Part shown: positions 17,017 through 25,681 of the stretch, in pieces
Layout of the letters: the number at the start of each line of letters is the position of its first letter
Position numbering within the stretch: the stretch's first letter is position 1
Assembly: GCA_025924435.1 (NCBI GenBank)
Contig: JAICIL010000001.1
Span: forward strand, 1-59,586
Direction of reading: 5' to 3'
Length of the DNA: 59,586 nucleotides
From: Chloroflexia bacterium
Lineage (GTDB): Bacteria; Chloroflexota; Chloroflexia; Thermomicrobiales; JALYUS01
The notes under the pieces: generated by a model
What the model was told of the DNA's origin: nothing
The model's input: the letters and a program-made list of their open reading frames with translations, nothing else
The model's database searches: none
Translations under genes and position numbers: made by a program

Positions 17017-18441
17017 TCACCCGCCTTTGAGAAGCACGTTGTACTCATTGACCGCGAAGGCGATGGCATCCTTCGGGGCCATTCCCTGGGCAACCTTGGC
17101 AAACATATCAATGATGATGAACTTGTTCTGTGCCGCGCCGACGACTTGCGTGAAGGGGCCGGGAGAGCCGGGCATCCGGGTCGTCTTGGCGAGCGTCCGC
17201 GCGCTAGCGAGCTTCGGATCGGTCGGCCAGGCCGCATCTACGCTGTCCAGCATCGGGAACGGCGGCAGGTTATAGCCGTTGCCCAACTTCGTCCACTGGG
17301 TCTGGAAGTCCTTATTGTAGAAGCCCTCGGTGAGATAGGCCTTGGCGGCATCCACATTCTTCGCGTAGGTCGGGATGCCCCAGTAGAGCATGCTCATGTA
17401 CTGGAAGGCCCCGCCAGGACCGGCGAGGGTCGTGCCGTGATTCGAATTACCGGCGAGTTCCGGATCGGTCTTGAGTAAGCCGGCGTAGATCGTGTTCGCG
17501 TTGTTTGTCGCCGCGATCTGTTTGGAGGTATAGGCGAGGTTGTTGCCCGTCTCATCCCAGGCGAAGGCATTCTCGGCGAGCGAGTCCTTGTAGTACGTCT
17601 GGAAGAAGGTCAGGCAGTCCAGCATCTCCTTCGAGTTGAGGGCGACCGTTTTGCCGTCCGCCTCGAACTCCTTGGCGCCGAAACTCCACATGAGCGAGTA
17701 GTTGTGCGTCGCGCCATCGGTGACGGCGTGGCCCAGGGTGTGACCAATCGGCGTCCCGGCGGCCTTCAGTTTCTTGCCCGCCTGATGGAACTCCTCATAG
17801 GTCGTTGGCCACTTGTCAATGCCCGCCTTCTGGAAGAGGTCCTGGCGGTAAATCCAATACTGGCCGTAGATCGCCGCCGGGAGCGCCTTCCACTTGCCGT
17901 CCCCGCGGATGCAGACGCTCTTTGGCCCGTCGTACCAGCCGCCGACCGTCGTATTGAGTTGCCCGGAAAAGTCTGAAATATCTACCAGGACATTCTCATT
18001 CGTCGCAACGTGTTGCGCGTACATGTTGATGAGGTCCGCGCCCTGCTTGGTTTGCGCGTTCGTCGCCAGTTTCGCGTCCCACTGATCGAGCGCGACGGTG
18101 TCCTTCGTCAGTTTGACGCCCGCGCCCTTCGCCCAGTCATCCATGTTCTTTTCCTGGAGGTCTGTCGCCGATTGGATGCTTCCCTGCATCCAGAGGACGG
18201 TGAGTTCCGTGCCCTTGATCGGCTTGCCGGTGGACGCCGCGGGAGCGGCCGTACCGGTCGTGCCACCGGCGGGGGCGGCGGTGCCGCTCGCCCCGGCGGG
18301 CTTCGGCGTGTCGGTTGCGCTGCTGCCGCCACCACAGGCTGCGAGCAGGCTACCGAGTGCGACGGCGCTGCTCACCGCAAGGAACCGCCGCCGGGTGATG
18401 ATCGTGCGTGCCTCGAACCGATTACTCGTCGCATCAGACAT
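17017..18441 (-). CDS. ABC transporter substrate-binding lipoprotein (sugar family 1)
   Basis: Extracytoplasmic solute-binding protein of the CUT1 type, 474 residues. The N-terminus has a twin-arginine-like TRRRF (residues 16-20) followed by a hydrophobic segment and lipobox LAAC with C36, so it is probably a Tat-exported lipoprotein. A Gly/Ala/Thr/Pro-rich linker (about 37-75) precedes the folded domain, which begins TELTVLWMQGS. WIYRQDLFQKAGIDKWPTTY is a typical SBP_bac_1 segment. It pairs with the two permeases downstream. GntR-type regulator and transporter are adjacent on the same strand, 188 bases apart. Confidence 0.92.
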   Translation of the reverse strand: MSDATSNRFEARTIITRRRFLAVSSAVALGSLLAACGGGSSATDTPKPAGASGTAAPAGGTTGTAAPAASTGKPIKGTELTVLWMQGSIQSATDLQEKNMDDWAKGAGVKLTKDTVALDQWDAKLATNAQTKQGADLINMYAQHVATNENVLVDISDFSGQLNTTVGGWYDGPKSVCIRGDGKWKALPAAIYGQYWIYRQDLFQKAGIDKWPTTYEEFHQAGKKLKAAGTPIGHTLGHAVTDGATHNYSLMWSFGAKEFEADGKTVALNSKEMLDCLTFFQTYYKDSLAENAFAWDETGNNLAYTSKQIAATNNANTIYAGLLKTDPELAGNSNHGTTLAGPGGAFQYMSMLYWGIPTYAKNVDAAKAYLTEGFYNKDFQTQWTKLGNGYNLPPFPMLDSVDAAWPTDPKLASARTLAKTTRMPGSPGPFTQVVGAAQNKFIIIDMFAKVAQGMAPKDAIAFAVNEYNVLLKGG

Positions 18442-18556
18442 GTGTTTTCCCCTTCGCTATGGCATATCGCATCAGACTCATACCCCACTGCACCTGATCC
18501 GGTTGCGTATGATGTCGCTCCTCCTCTGCTGTGGGCCGCCACGCCGCTGCCACATT

Positions 18557-18648
18557 GAGTAGCCAGTAGTCAGTAGTCAGTAGTCGGTAGTCGGTTGGAA
18601 GCGGTAGTACGATGCGTCTCTCTTTCTGGCTACTGACTACTGATTGCT
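18557..18648. repeat. TAGTCAGTAG-type repeat overlapping the GntR stop codon
   Basis: AGTAGCCAGTAGTCAGTAGTCAGTAG-like sequence followed by TCTGGCTACTGACTACTG. Read on the minus strand, the last GntR codons and its TAG stop lie inside the right arm (18630-18648). Confidence 0.85.
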
Positions 18649-19334
18649 ATCTGATCGTTCATGGAGCCGATGACGCGCTCGTACGAACCCCGCAAGTGAT
18701 CCTCGATCAATTCGATGGCCCGCGTCTCATCGCGTTCCTCGAGGGCATCGAGGATAATCTCGTGTGCCGACCCCGTGATGATGCGGAAATCGGCGTTCGC
18801 GACATTGCGGCTGAGCAGAAGAATGTGGATCTGCCGCCGCAGGTTCACCCAGCAGTCGTAGAGCCGTTTGTGATCACTCGCCTGGTAGAGCAGTTCATGA
18901 AACTGCACGTCCAACTCCGCCGCCTCCTGCTCGGTGATGCCGCGCGCGGTGTAGGCGTTCATCGTCTCGACGATCTGCCGCATCGCCGCGAACTGGGCGG
19001 GCGCGGCACGGCGGATCACCCGCTGAACGGCCAGCCGCTCTAACACGCGGCGCAGGCTGTAAATTTCTTCCGCGTCCTCCCGCGTCAGCCGCGCGACGAA
19101 TGTCCCCCGGTTCCGCTGGATGACGACCAGCCCCTCACGCTCCAACTGGCTGAGCGCCTCCCGCACCGGGCCACGGCTGACACCGAGGGACTTTGCGAGC
19201 GCCTCCTCACGCAGCCGCTCGCCGGGGCCAAAGTAGCCGTGGACAATCGCTATGCGGAGGCGCAAGGCGATGTCGGCCGCGAGGCCACGATTGAGCGGCG
19301 AGGACAAAATAGCGTCGAGCGCTTCTCCCTGCAT
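18630..19334 (-). CDS. GntR-family (FadR subfamily, FCD domain) transcriptional regulator
   Basis: DNA-binding regulator of 234 residues. The winged helix spans about residues 18-85 with GYFGPGERLREEALAKSLGV, SRGPVREALSQLEREG and NRGTFVARL. The FCD ligand domain follows, with the likely metal-site pattern around ELDVQFHELLYQASDH and GSAHEIILDALEERD. Such proteins bind small organic acids. Its own promoter carries a palindrome overlapping the -10 box (separate entries), implying autoregulation. It heads the minus-strand ABC/dehydrogenase cluster and is divergent from the LLM gene. The last residues (AISSQ) and the stop codon come from a dispersed repeat. Confidence 0.93.
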   Translation of the reverse strand: MQGEALDAILSSPLNRGLAADIALRLRIAIVHGYFGPGERLREEALAKSLGVSRGPVREALSQLEREGLVVIQRNRGTFVARLTREDAEEIYSLRRVLERLAVQRVIRRAAPAQFAAMRQIVETMNAYTARGITEQEAAELDVQFHELLYQASDHKRLYDCWVNLRRQIHILLLSRNVANADFRIITGSAHEIILDALEERDETRAIELIEDHLRGSYERVIGSMNDQIAISSQ

Positions 19335-19354
19335 GCCGATACTCCCATGATGGA

Positions 19355-19394
19355 TTGTGTGATTGTCTGTGTTTAACTGTTAACAATCATACAA
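19355..19394. promoter_or_regulatory. Probable GntR operator palindrome
   Basis: TTGTGTGATTGT (19355-19366) and ACAATCATACAA (19383-19394) are 12-base inverted arms with one mismatch, with a smaller nested palindrome GTTTAACTGTTAAC between them. It overlaps the -10 of the GntR promoter and is AT-rich against a GC-rich background. Confidence 0.65.
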
Positions 19395-19419
19395 TACGCG
19401 AGCATCGGTGTTTCGTCAA
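19391..19419 (-). promoter_or_regulatory. Promoter of the GntR regulator
   Basis: On the minus strand TTGACG (19419-19414), a 17-base spacer and TATTGT (19396-19391). The operator palindrome covers the -10 and the start region. Confidence 0.55.
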
Positions 19420-19571
19420 GCGAATGAAGCCGTTTCTCATTCGGTGAAAGATCGCTGGATGCGGACGCTTGCCTGAGCGAGAGAAAAGACGAATACTGCG
19501 CGAGGCACGGTCTCCACCCGATCCTTTGCACCGCAATCGTCACGACGCGTCAAGCGAAAGGAACGCCGCAT

Positions 19572-20540
19572 ATGTCCGTCGTATCGAGTACGACCGGGAG
19601 CCGCAGGCGGCCACTCAAGGTCGGCCTTCACCTCCCCATCACGGATTCCTGGGCGGACACCCTGGCGATGGCGCGGCGGGCGGCGGATGTTGGCTTCGAT
19701 TCCCTCTGGCTGCCGGATCATCTCTCGATGAATCGCGCCCAACTCTGGATCACTGCGGGAAGACCCGTTCCACCCGGCGTCGAGTCGGAGCCGCCTGTCG
19801 GGGCGTGGGAGACGTGGTCGCTGATTGCCGCACTCGCAATGGCGGTGCCGAACGTCGAACTGGGGACACTGGTCATGTGTACCGGTTTCCGCAACCCCGC
19901 CCTGCTCGCCAAGATGGCGGAGACGCTCGATGCGATCAGCGGCGGCCGGCTGATTCTCGGCCTCGGCTCCGGCGATGTCGCCCATGAATTTCACGCCTTC
20001 GGCTTTCCCTTCGATCACGCAGTCAGCCGTTTCGAGGAGGCATTGCGGATCATCACGTCGCTCCTGCGCGAGGGCTACTGCGATTTTCACGGCACCTATT
20101 ACGCGGTGAACGAGCTGACGCTCGAACCGCGCGGCCCGCGTCCGAATGGCCCACCGATCCTGATCAGCACGCTCCTCACCGGCAAGCGGATGCTCCGCCT
20201 CACCACGCAGTACGCCGATCTCTGGAATGGTTTCCTGTGCTACGGTCGCAACTGGCCCGATATGCTGCCGCCCCTGCGCGCGGCGATTGATGCCGCCTGC
20301 GTTCAGCATGGCCGCGATCCCGCCACGCTTGGTCGCACGCTCGGCCTCCGCGTCGCCCTGCTCGGCGAGCACATCGCGGGGGGTGTCGAACCGCTCGAAG
20401 GAACACCGGCGCAGATCGCGGACGCGCTGCGGGAGTTCGCGCGCGGCGGCGTCTCGCACGTCCAGATTTGGCCGACACCGCGCACCCTCGCCGGCATTGA
20501 GGCGTTCGCGCCGGTGCTGGAGGCATTGGATCGGGGATAG
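19572..20540 (+). CDS. LLM-class flavin-dependent oxidoreductase
   Basis: Luciferase-like monooxygenase/F420-dependent reductase of 322 residues. Signals are VGLHLPITDSWADT near the N-terminus, VGFDSLWLPDHLSM, VELGTLVMCTGFRNPALLAK, the central ISGGRLILGLGSGDVAHEF and ALREFARGGVSHVQIWP at the end. The ATG at 19572 has AAAGGA nine bases upstream. It is divergent from gntR across 237 bases that include the operator, so it may share regulation with the catabolic cluster. Flavin and F420 users cannot be separated from the sequence alone. Confidence 0.88.
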   Translation: MSVVSSTTGSRRRPLKVGLHLPITDSWADTLAMARRAADVGFDSLWLPDHLSMNRAQLWITAGRPVPPGVESEPPVGAWETWSLIAALAMAVPNVELGTLVMCTGFRNPALLAKMAETLDAISGGRLILGLGSGDVAHEFHAFGFPFDHAVSRFEEALRIITSLLREGYCDFHGTYYAVNELTLEPRGPRPNGPPILISTLLTGKRMLRLTTQYADLWNGFLCYGRNWPDMLPPLRAAIDAACVQHGRDPATLGRTLGLRVALLGEHIAGGVEPLEGTPAQIADALREFARGGVSHVQIWPTPRTLAGIEAFAPVLEALDRG

Positions 20541-20544
20541 GGAA

Positions 20545-20588
20545 CCTCACCCCCCAGCCCCCTCTCCATTGCGATGGAGAGGGGGAGC
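20545..20588. repeat. CCTCACCCCC-type hairpin repeat
   Basis: CCTCACCCCCCAGCCCCC, then CTCTCCATT-GCGATGGAGAG. It begins four bases after the LLM stop codon and could act as a 3' hairpin of that gene. Confidence 0.8.
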
Positions 20589-20717
20589 GACCTCCTGAAT
20601 ATCGTGATCTTTGAAGAACGCCCCAGTATCGCGACGAGTCACCCCGCTTGCGCCATTGTCCACGCTCGTTCCATACTCCCCGCTATGGAAGAACTAACCG
20701 CAAAGAAGGAGAAGGAG

Positions 20718-21791
20718 ATGCCCGCTACCGCCGAGAATCGCGCGCGTATTCCCGTTCAGGCGCTGCTGGACTTTACCGTCCGCGCTTTCCTGCGTGTCGG
20801 GCTAACGCAGGGGGATGCCGAGACGATGGCGGATGTCCTGATTGGGGCGGACATCCGGGGCATTGACTCGCACGGCGCGCCCCGGATGCGCATGTACGTC
20901 GAGCGGCTGCGCGATGGCCTGACGAACCCGGAGCCGCGCATCGCGACCGTCTCCGAAACGCCGGGAACGCTTGCCCTCGATGGCAACAATGGCTCCGGCC
21001 CCGTGATCGGCAGCTATGCGATGCGGCGCTGCATCGAGAAGGCGCGCGAAAACGGCGTCGCGACCGTGACGGTGCGCAACAGCAACCACTACGGCTCGCT
21101 CTCCTATTACCCATTGATGGCCGTCGCGGAGCGCTTCGCGGGTATGACGATGACGACGACCGGGCCGTTCATCGTACCGACCTTCGGCGCGGCGGGCATC
21201 CTCGGCACGAACCCGATCTGCATTGCCTTCCCCGGTGGCGAGCGCGAGCGGCCCTTCATGATTGACATGTCCACGAGCGTCGTCGCGGGCGGCAAGCTGG
21301 AGATCGCCCGCCGTGAGAACCACGACATCCCGAGCGGCTGGGCGCTCGATGAGCAGTTGCAACCGACCACCGATCCATTCAAGGCGAAGTTCCTCAATCC
21401 GCTCGGCGGCGACCGCGAGCACGGCAGCCAGAAGGGGTATGGCCTCAATGTCGCGGTGGACCTCTTCGCGGGGCTGCTCTCCGGCGGCAAGGTGAGCGCG
21501 GAGAATACGCAGATCGAGCGGACGGCCAAAGCGACGCATACCGCGCACATGTTCAGCGCCTGGCGGATTGACGCCTTCGTACCCTGGGAGCAGTACGCCG
21601 CCCGCTTCGATGCGTACATGCAGATGCTGAAATCCTGCCCGCCCGCCTCCGGCCACGACCGCGTCCTCACCCCCGGCGAACCCGAATGGCTCGCCGAAGA
21701 CGACCGCCGAGCGAACGGCATTCCCCTCCACCCTGCCGTCCTTGAAGACTTGGGGAAACTGGCGGAGGAGTTGGATATACCGTTCGTGTAA
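20718..21791 (+). CDS. Ldh-family NAD(P)-dependent 2-hydroxyacid oxidoreductase (second copy)
   Basis: Same family as the gene at 8447, 357 residues. Key segments are RGIDSHGAPRMRMYV (conserved His), VTVRNSNHYGSLSYY, ILGTNPICIAFPGG and SQKGYGLNVAVDLFAGLL. I chose the ATG at 20718 because AAGGAG sits six bases before it. An upstream in-frame ATG at 20685 adds only a lysine/glutamate-rich tail. It follows the LLM gene on the plus strand beyond a repeat. The two Ldh copies are clearly diverged, so they probably act on different hydroxyacids or opposite steps. Confidence 0.88.
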   Translation: MPATAENRARIPVQALLDFTVRAFLRVGLTQGDAETMADVLIGADIRGIDSHGAPRMRMYVERLRDGLTNPEPRIATVSETPGTLALDGNNGSGPVIGSYAMRRCIEKARENGVATVTVRNSNHYGSLSYYPLMAVAERFAGMTMTTTGPFIVPTFGAAGILGTNPICIAFPGGERERPFMIDMSTSVVAGGKLEIARRENHDIPSGWALDEQLQPTTDPFKAKFLNPLGGDREHGSQKGYGLNVAVDLFAGLLSGGKVSAENTQIERTAKATHTAHMFSAWRIDAFVPWEQYAARFDAYMQMLKSCPPASGHDRVLTPGEPEWLAEDDRRANGIPLHPAVLEDLGKLAEELDIPFV

Positions 21792-21830
21792 GGGCGAATG
21801 CGGCCCCCGCCCCCGCCGTGCGAGGCGGGG

Positions 21831-22934
21831 CTATCCGGGCGCTCCTGGGCCAATCCGCAACGTGGCAGGCAGGCCAATAAACCGGCCATAGCGCCCCGCC
21901 GCGTCTTCGAGGGCCCGCGCTTCCGCCGCATCGAGCGGCGTGAAAGGGAGCGCGTCAACGATCACCGCGTCCTTCTTGAGCGTGCGCTTCCAGGTGCCCC
22001 GCACCCGGCCGTCAATGACCATCGTATGATTGAAGAGGAGATTGCCCCGCGCGTCCAACTTCTCGGCGGGCGCCATATCGAGGGCGGCGCTGCGATCGGT
22101 GTAGCCGACGATGTACTCGTCGTAATTCGGCAACAAGAAGGCGGTCGGGGGTAGGTCTTCGGGAAATGGCGCGGAGGCGGCGAACCAATACGTCCGGTCG
22201 TCAATATCCTCATGCATAATCTGGGAGCCGGCCAGAGCGAGGCCGGCCTTCGCGTCGGCGGTGGTCAGCCCCGACCACCAGACGAAATCTCGTATGGTGG
22301 CCGGCCCGTGGCTCGTGAAATAGCGTCTGGTCAGTTTGGCCAGGGCTTCCTCGCGCGCGAGCGGCGCGGTGTGCGGCACCCGCTCATCGAGCAAGGTATA
22401 GGAAAATTGCTTGCCGCGCCTCGCGCCGCTACAGACGATCCCTGTCAGCTCGGCGTGCATCATGATGTGGGTGAGTCGCTGGCCATCAATGGCGATACCG
22501 GCTTCCTGTAGCATGACCGCGAGTTCGGTACGGGTGAGTTGCACGCCGCCTCGCAAGGCGTTCACCAGCGCGGCATTGCCGCGGGTTAACGTCGCATCAT
22601 CGAGGTCGAGTTGCCGACACTGGTAGGCATTCGCGACGTGAACGCGCGGCGCGGTGAGCGCCAGCAACCAGCGGATGTCGGCCGGCGTAACGAAATGCCA
22701 GGTGGGCCGCATGACGTGAGTACGGAGGATCGTCCCGGCGGCAAACGCGGCGTCGAGGGCGGCGTCGGTCGCGCCCTGCATGCGCTGGCCGACCGCCCAT
22801 TTCGCGCCCGCGTAGTCCTGAGCCTGGACCGCGCCGAACCAGCGCACCACCGCATCGGGCGTCTCGAATTTCGTAGCCGCGATCCGCTGATTGTGCAGCC
22901 GCTGGCGCGCGATATCCGTGTTCATACGCATCAC
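21831..22934 (-). CDS. Winged-helix DNA glycosylase-like protein (AlkZ/YcaQ family, HTH_42)
   Basis: Member of PF06224, whose characterised relatives AlkZ and YcaQ unhook interstrand DNA crosslinks by glycosylase action. 367 residues. The QxQ catalytic motif is visible as GAVQAQD (Q37 and Q39), followed by GAKWAVGQRM and HVMRPTWHFVTPADIRWLL, a strong family signature. C-terminal LLPNYDEYIVGYTDR is also typical. The first codon used here is a GTG overlapping the SDR stop; ATGs at 22931 and 22925 are equally possible. It is coupled to the SDR gene upstream. Whether it acts in repair or drug self-resistance cannot be told. Confidence 0.85.
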   Translation of the reverse strand: MMRMNTDIARQRLHNQRIAATKFETPDAVVRWFGAVQAQDYAGAKWAVGQRMQGATDAALDAAFAAGTILRTHVMRPTWHFVTPADIRWLLALTAPRVHVANAYQCRQLDLDDATLTRGNAALVNALRGGVQLTRTELAVMLQEAGIAIDGQRLTHIMMHAELTGIVCSGARRGKQFSYTLLDERVPHTAPLAREEALAKLTRRYFTSHGPATIRDFVWWSGLTTADAKAGLALAGSQIMHEDIDDRTYWFAASAPFPEDLPPTAFLLPNYDEYIVGYTDRSAALDMAPAEKLDARGNLLFNHTMVIDGRVRGTWKRTLKKDAVIVDALPFTPLDAAEARALEDAAGRYGRFIGLPATLRIGPGAPG

Positions 22935-23713
22935 TGCGCCGTATAGCCGCCATCCGCCGCGAGCACGTGGCCGGTGACGTAGGAAGATGCGTCCGAGCAG
23001 AGGAAGAGCACGGGGCCGACGATCTCATCCGGGGCGCCGAAGCGGCCAATCGGATGCTTGGCGCGGAAGGCGTCGTAGAATTCCGGCTCGCGCGAGACTT
23101 GCCGCGCGACGCCGGCCGTCTGAATAACGCCCGGTGCGATAGCGTTCACGCGCACGCCCGTCGTCGCCCACTCGATGGCGAGCGAGCGCGTGATCTGCAC
23201 GACGCCGCCCTTGCTGGCGATATACGCCGGATTGCCCGGATAGGCGATCAATCCCGCGATCGAGGCGAAGTTGACGATCCGGCCATCGCCGCGCGGGATC
23301 ATTACGCGGGCGGCGGCCTGACAGCAGAGGAACGTCCCGGTCACATTGAGGGAAAGCACGTCATCGAAGGTCTTGCGGTCGTAGCCGAGCGCGAGGCCAC
23401 GGCTGCCGCCACCCGCCGTGTTGATGAGGATGTCGAGACGGCCCCACTGGTCCACCGCGCGCTGGACCATCGCCGCCACCTGCGATTCGTCCAGCACATC
23501 CACAGTCATCGCGAGGGCATCGCCGCCCGCCGCGCGCAGTTCGGCGGCGACCGTTTCCGCCCGCTCCCCGTCCCGGTCGGCAACGATCACCGATGCACCA
23601 CTGGCGACCAGGCCATGCGCGATCGGCGTGGCGAGTGCGCCACCACCGCCCGTAATAATTGCCGCCCGCCCATCCAGCCGCCAGATGCCCGGTACCGTCT
23701 TCCGCTCGTCCAC
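22931..23713 (-). CDS. Short-chain dehydrogenase/reductase (SDR)
   Basis: Classical SDR of 260 residues: ITGGGGALATPIAHGL as the nucleotide loop, VADRDGERAE, INTAGGGSRG (NTAG form of NNAG), catalytic YIASKGG, and C-terminal GAPDEIVGPVLFLCSDASSY with TGHVLAADGGY. The acidic residue after the second strand suggests NAD(H). It is the first gene of a two-gene unit with the AlkZ-like protein, whose start overlaps its stop. An inverted repeat lies upstream. Substrate unknown. Confidence 0.87.
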   Translation of the reverse strand: MDERKTVPGIWRLDGRAAIITGGGGALATPIAHGLVASGASVIVADRDGERAETVAAELRAAGGDALAMTVDVLDESQVAAMVQRAVDQWGRLDILINTAGGGSRGLALGYDRKTFDDVLSLNVTGTFLCCQAAARVMIPRGDGRIVNFASIAGLIAYPGNPAYIASKGGVVQITRSLAIEWATTGVRVNAIAPGVIQTAGVARQVSREPEFYDAFRAKHPIGRFGAPDEIVGPVLFLCSDASSYVTGHVLAADGGYTAQ

Positions 23714-23743
23714 GCATCCCTCCTCAGATTAGACAGCGACAAA

Positions 23744-23872
23744 TCGGGGAGAACCGCAGAGACGCAGAGAACACAGAGAGCGCAGAGAAAAACGAGGGAA
23801 GAAAAGAAAATCCTTTCGTTTATGTATTTACTCTGCGCTCTCTACCCCCCTGCATCTCAGCGGTTCTCCCCG
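23744..23872. repeat. Inverted repeat, GAACCGCAGAG family
   Basis: Left arm GGGGAGAACCGCAGAGACGC at about 23747-23766; right arm CTGCATCTCAGCGGTTCTCC near 23850-23869. The interior is AT-richer. It separates the divergent SDR and HAD genes. Confidence 0.8.
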
Positions 23873-23946
23873 GTTTCCTTCCTTCGTGCCATCATACTGG
23901 GGATGGCGCGGCTCTGCTATGCTGCTTCGGTAGGAAAGGCGGTGGT

Positions 23947-24807
23947 ATGGCGATCCGGCTGATTGCGCTCGATGTGGACGGTACACTCCTGACCTCCGCC
24001 GGGGAGGTTTCGCCCGGCGTGCATGCGGCGATTCAGGCGGCGGTGGCGCGGGGCGTCCACGTCACGCTGGCGACGGGCCGGCGGCTCTATGCGGCGCGTG
24101 CCTATGCCGAGATGCTCGGCTTCCGCCTGCCACTGATCCTCCACGGCGGGGCGGTGATCCAGGAATCATCCACCGGCGCGGTGCTCTATGAAGACGCGAT
24201 CCCGCCCGATGTGCTGCGCGAGGCGGTGGCGATCAGCCGCGCGCATGGCTACCAGCCCGTCCTGCTGGAAAGCCCGGCGCATGGCGGGCGACTCTACACC
24301 GGCCCCGCGGAGGCAGAGAACCGGGCGACGCGCGAATACCTCATCACGCGGGACGGGCTGACGCGCACCGATCACGCCACCCTGCCGACGCTCGGCAATA
24401 TCCTCAGCGTCGTGATGCTCGACGACGACGTACCGCCCCTCCTGACGCTCCGCGACGCGCTCCTTGCCGCGCTCGGCGACCGGATTGGCAACTTGATTGA
24501 TCGCCCTGTCACGGCGACCGCAAGCATTAAGACCTTCGCGCTCGATCTCTTCAACGCGGGCTGCGGTAAGAGCAAGGCGCTCGCCCATCTCGCCCGGCAG
24601 GAGAGGATCACGCTCGCTGAAACGATGGTCGTCGGCGATTACCTGAATGACCTCGAAATGCTTACCGCCGTGCGCGAGGGCGGCGGCATTGCCGTCGCCA
24701 TGGGCAACGCCGAACCGGAACTGAAAGCGGTCGCCACCGCCACCGTCGCCACCAACGACGCCGATGGCGTGGCCGAAGCAATCCATCGCTTCGTGCTGCA
24801 ATCCTGA
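23947..24807 (+). CDS. Cof-type HAD-IIB family phosphatase
   Basis: Haloacid-dehalogenase-fold hydrolase, 286 residues, probably acting on sugar or nucleotide phosphates. Motif I is LIALDVDGTLL (residues 5-15), motif II VTLATGRRLYAA, motif III around K in CGKSKALAHL, and motif IV VVGDYLNDLEML. The cap lies between motifs II and III as in Cof proteins. I start at the ATG at 23947, immediately before motif I; the longer ORF runs through a repeat. The next gene, after an inverted repeat with 17-base perfect arms, is a second HAD phosphatase. Confidence 0.9.
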   Translation: MAIRLIALDVDGTLLTSAGEVSPGVHAAIQAAVARGVHVTLATGRRLYAARAYAEMLGFRLPLILHGGAVIQESSTGAVLYEDAIPPDVLREAVAISRAHGYQPVLLESPAHGGRLYTGPAEAENRATREYLITRDGLTRTDHATLPTLGNILSVVMLDDDVPPLLTLRDALLAALGDRIGNLIDRPVTATASIKTFALDLFNAGCGKSKALAHLARQERITLAETMVVGDYLNDLEMLTAVREGGGIAVAMGNAEPELKAVATATVATNDADGVAEAIHRFVLQS

Positions 24808-24823
24808 GCGACGGAGAGAGAAA

Positions 24824-24960
24824 CCGATTGAACCGCAGAGGACGCAGAGAGGAACAGGGAAGAGAAAAACAGGGAAAGGTACGCATCAATAGGTTTGTTT
24901 CACGTTTCCTTTGTCTTTCGTGACTCTTGTATTACTCCGCGCTCTCTGCGGTTCAATCGG
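24824..24960. repeat. Inverted repeat with perfect 17-bp arms (CCGATTGAACCGCAGAG)
   Basis: CCGATTGAACCGCAGAG at 24824-24840 and its exact reverse complement at 24944-24960, separated by about 103 bases. It fills the gap between the two HAD genes and matches copies at 8317, 28749 and 59538. Confidence 0.92.
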
Positions 24961-24982
24961 TTCGCCTATCCATGGAGGAGCC

Positions 24983-25681
24983 ATGATTCGCGGGTTAATC
25001 TTCGACTTTGACGGGTTGATTCTCGATACGGAACTGCCGGATTACGAGTCGTGGCAGGAGATGTTCATCGAGCATGGCGCATCCTTGCCGCGTGCGGAAT
25101 GGGCGCCCTTGATCGGCACGGTGACGGACTCGTTCGACATCTATGCCTATCTGGAGCAGCAGGCGGGGCGGGCGATTGACCGTGACGCCGTGCGCGAGCG
25201 GCGGCGCACGCGGTATCACCAGCGGGTGACCGAGCAACTGATTCTGCCGGGTGTGGAGGAATGCATCGCGGCGGCGAAGGGGCGCGGCTTGAAAATCGGC
25301 CTGGCCTCGGCGGCAACGCGAGAGTGGGTACTCGGACATCTGGAGCGACTGGGTCTGCATGTCCACTTCGATACGGTGAAGACGGCGGCGGATGTCGAGC
25401 GCGTCAAGCCGGATCCGGCGTTGTACCGCGCCGCGATCGACGCGCTTGCGCTGGAGGCAACGGAGGCGATCGCCCTGGAGGACTCTCCGCACGGCATCGC
25501 GGCGGCAAAGGCGGCGGGCCTCTTCTGCGTCGCCATCCCGAATGCCATGACGCGCGACCTCGACCTCAGCGCCGCCGACCTTCGACTCACCTCGCTCGCC
25601 GAACTGCCCCTCGCGCAATTGCTGGAGATCGCGGAGAATCACCGGACAGGAACCAACCGCACCGGAAAGGACGCGTCATGA
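24983..25681 (+). CDS. HAD-IA family phosphatase (beta-phosphoglucomutase-like)
   Basis: A 232-residue HAD phosphatase with motif I IFDFDGLILDTE at the N-terminus (residues 6-17), motif II GLASAATREWV, the lysine of motif III in RVKPDPALY and motif IV ALEDSPHGIAAAKAAG. The helical cap follows motif I. Start ATG 24983 has GGAGGAG just upstream. The stop overlaps the DinB gene start (ATGA). Members dephosphorylate small phosphometabolites or isomerise glucose-1-phosphates; the exact role here is unclear. Confidence 0.9.
   Translation: MIRGLIFDFDGLILDTELPDYESWQEMFIEHGASLPRAEWAPLIGTVTDSFDIYAYLEQQAGRAIDRDAVRERRRTRYHQRVTEQLILPGVEECIAAAKGRGLKIGLASAATREWVLGHLERLGLHVHFDTVKTAADVERVKPDPALYRAAIDALALEATEAIALEDSPHGIAAAKAAGLFCVAIPNAMTRDLDLSAADLRLTSLAELPLAQLLEIAENHRTGTNRTGKDAS

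Noticed and set aside
23659..23946. Longer N-terminus of the Cof-type phosphatase
   Set aside because: Runs through the inverted repeat; the HAD motif I normally begins within about 10 residues of the start, as from 23947.
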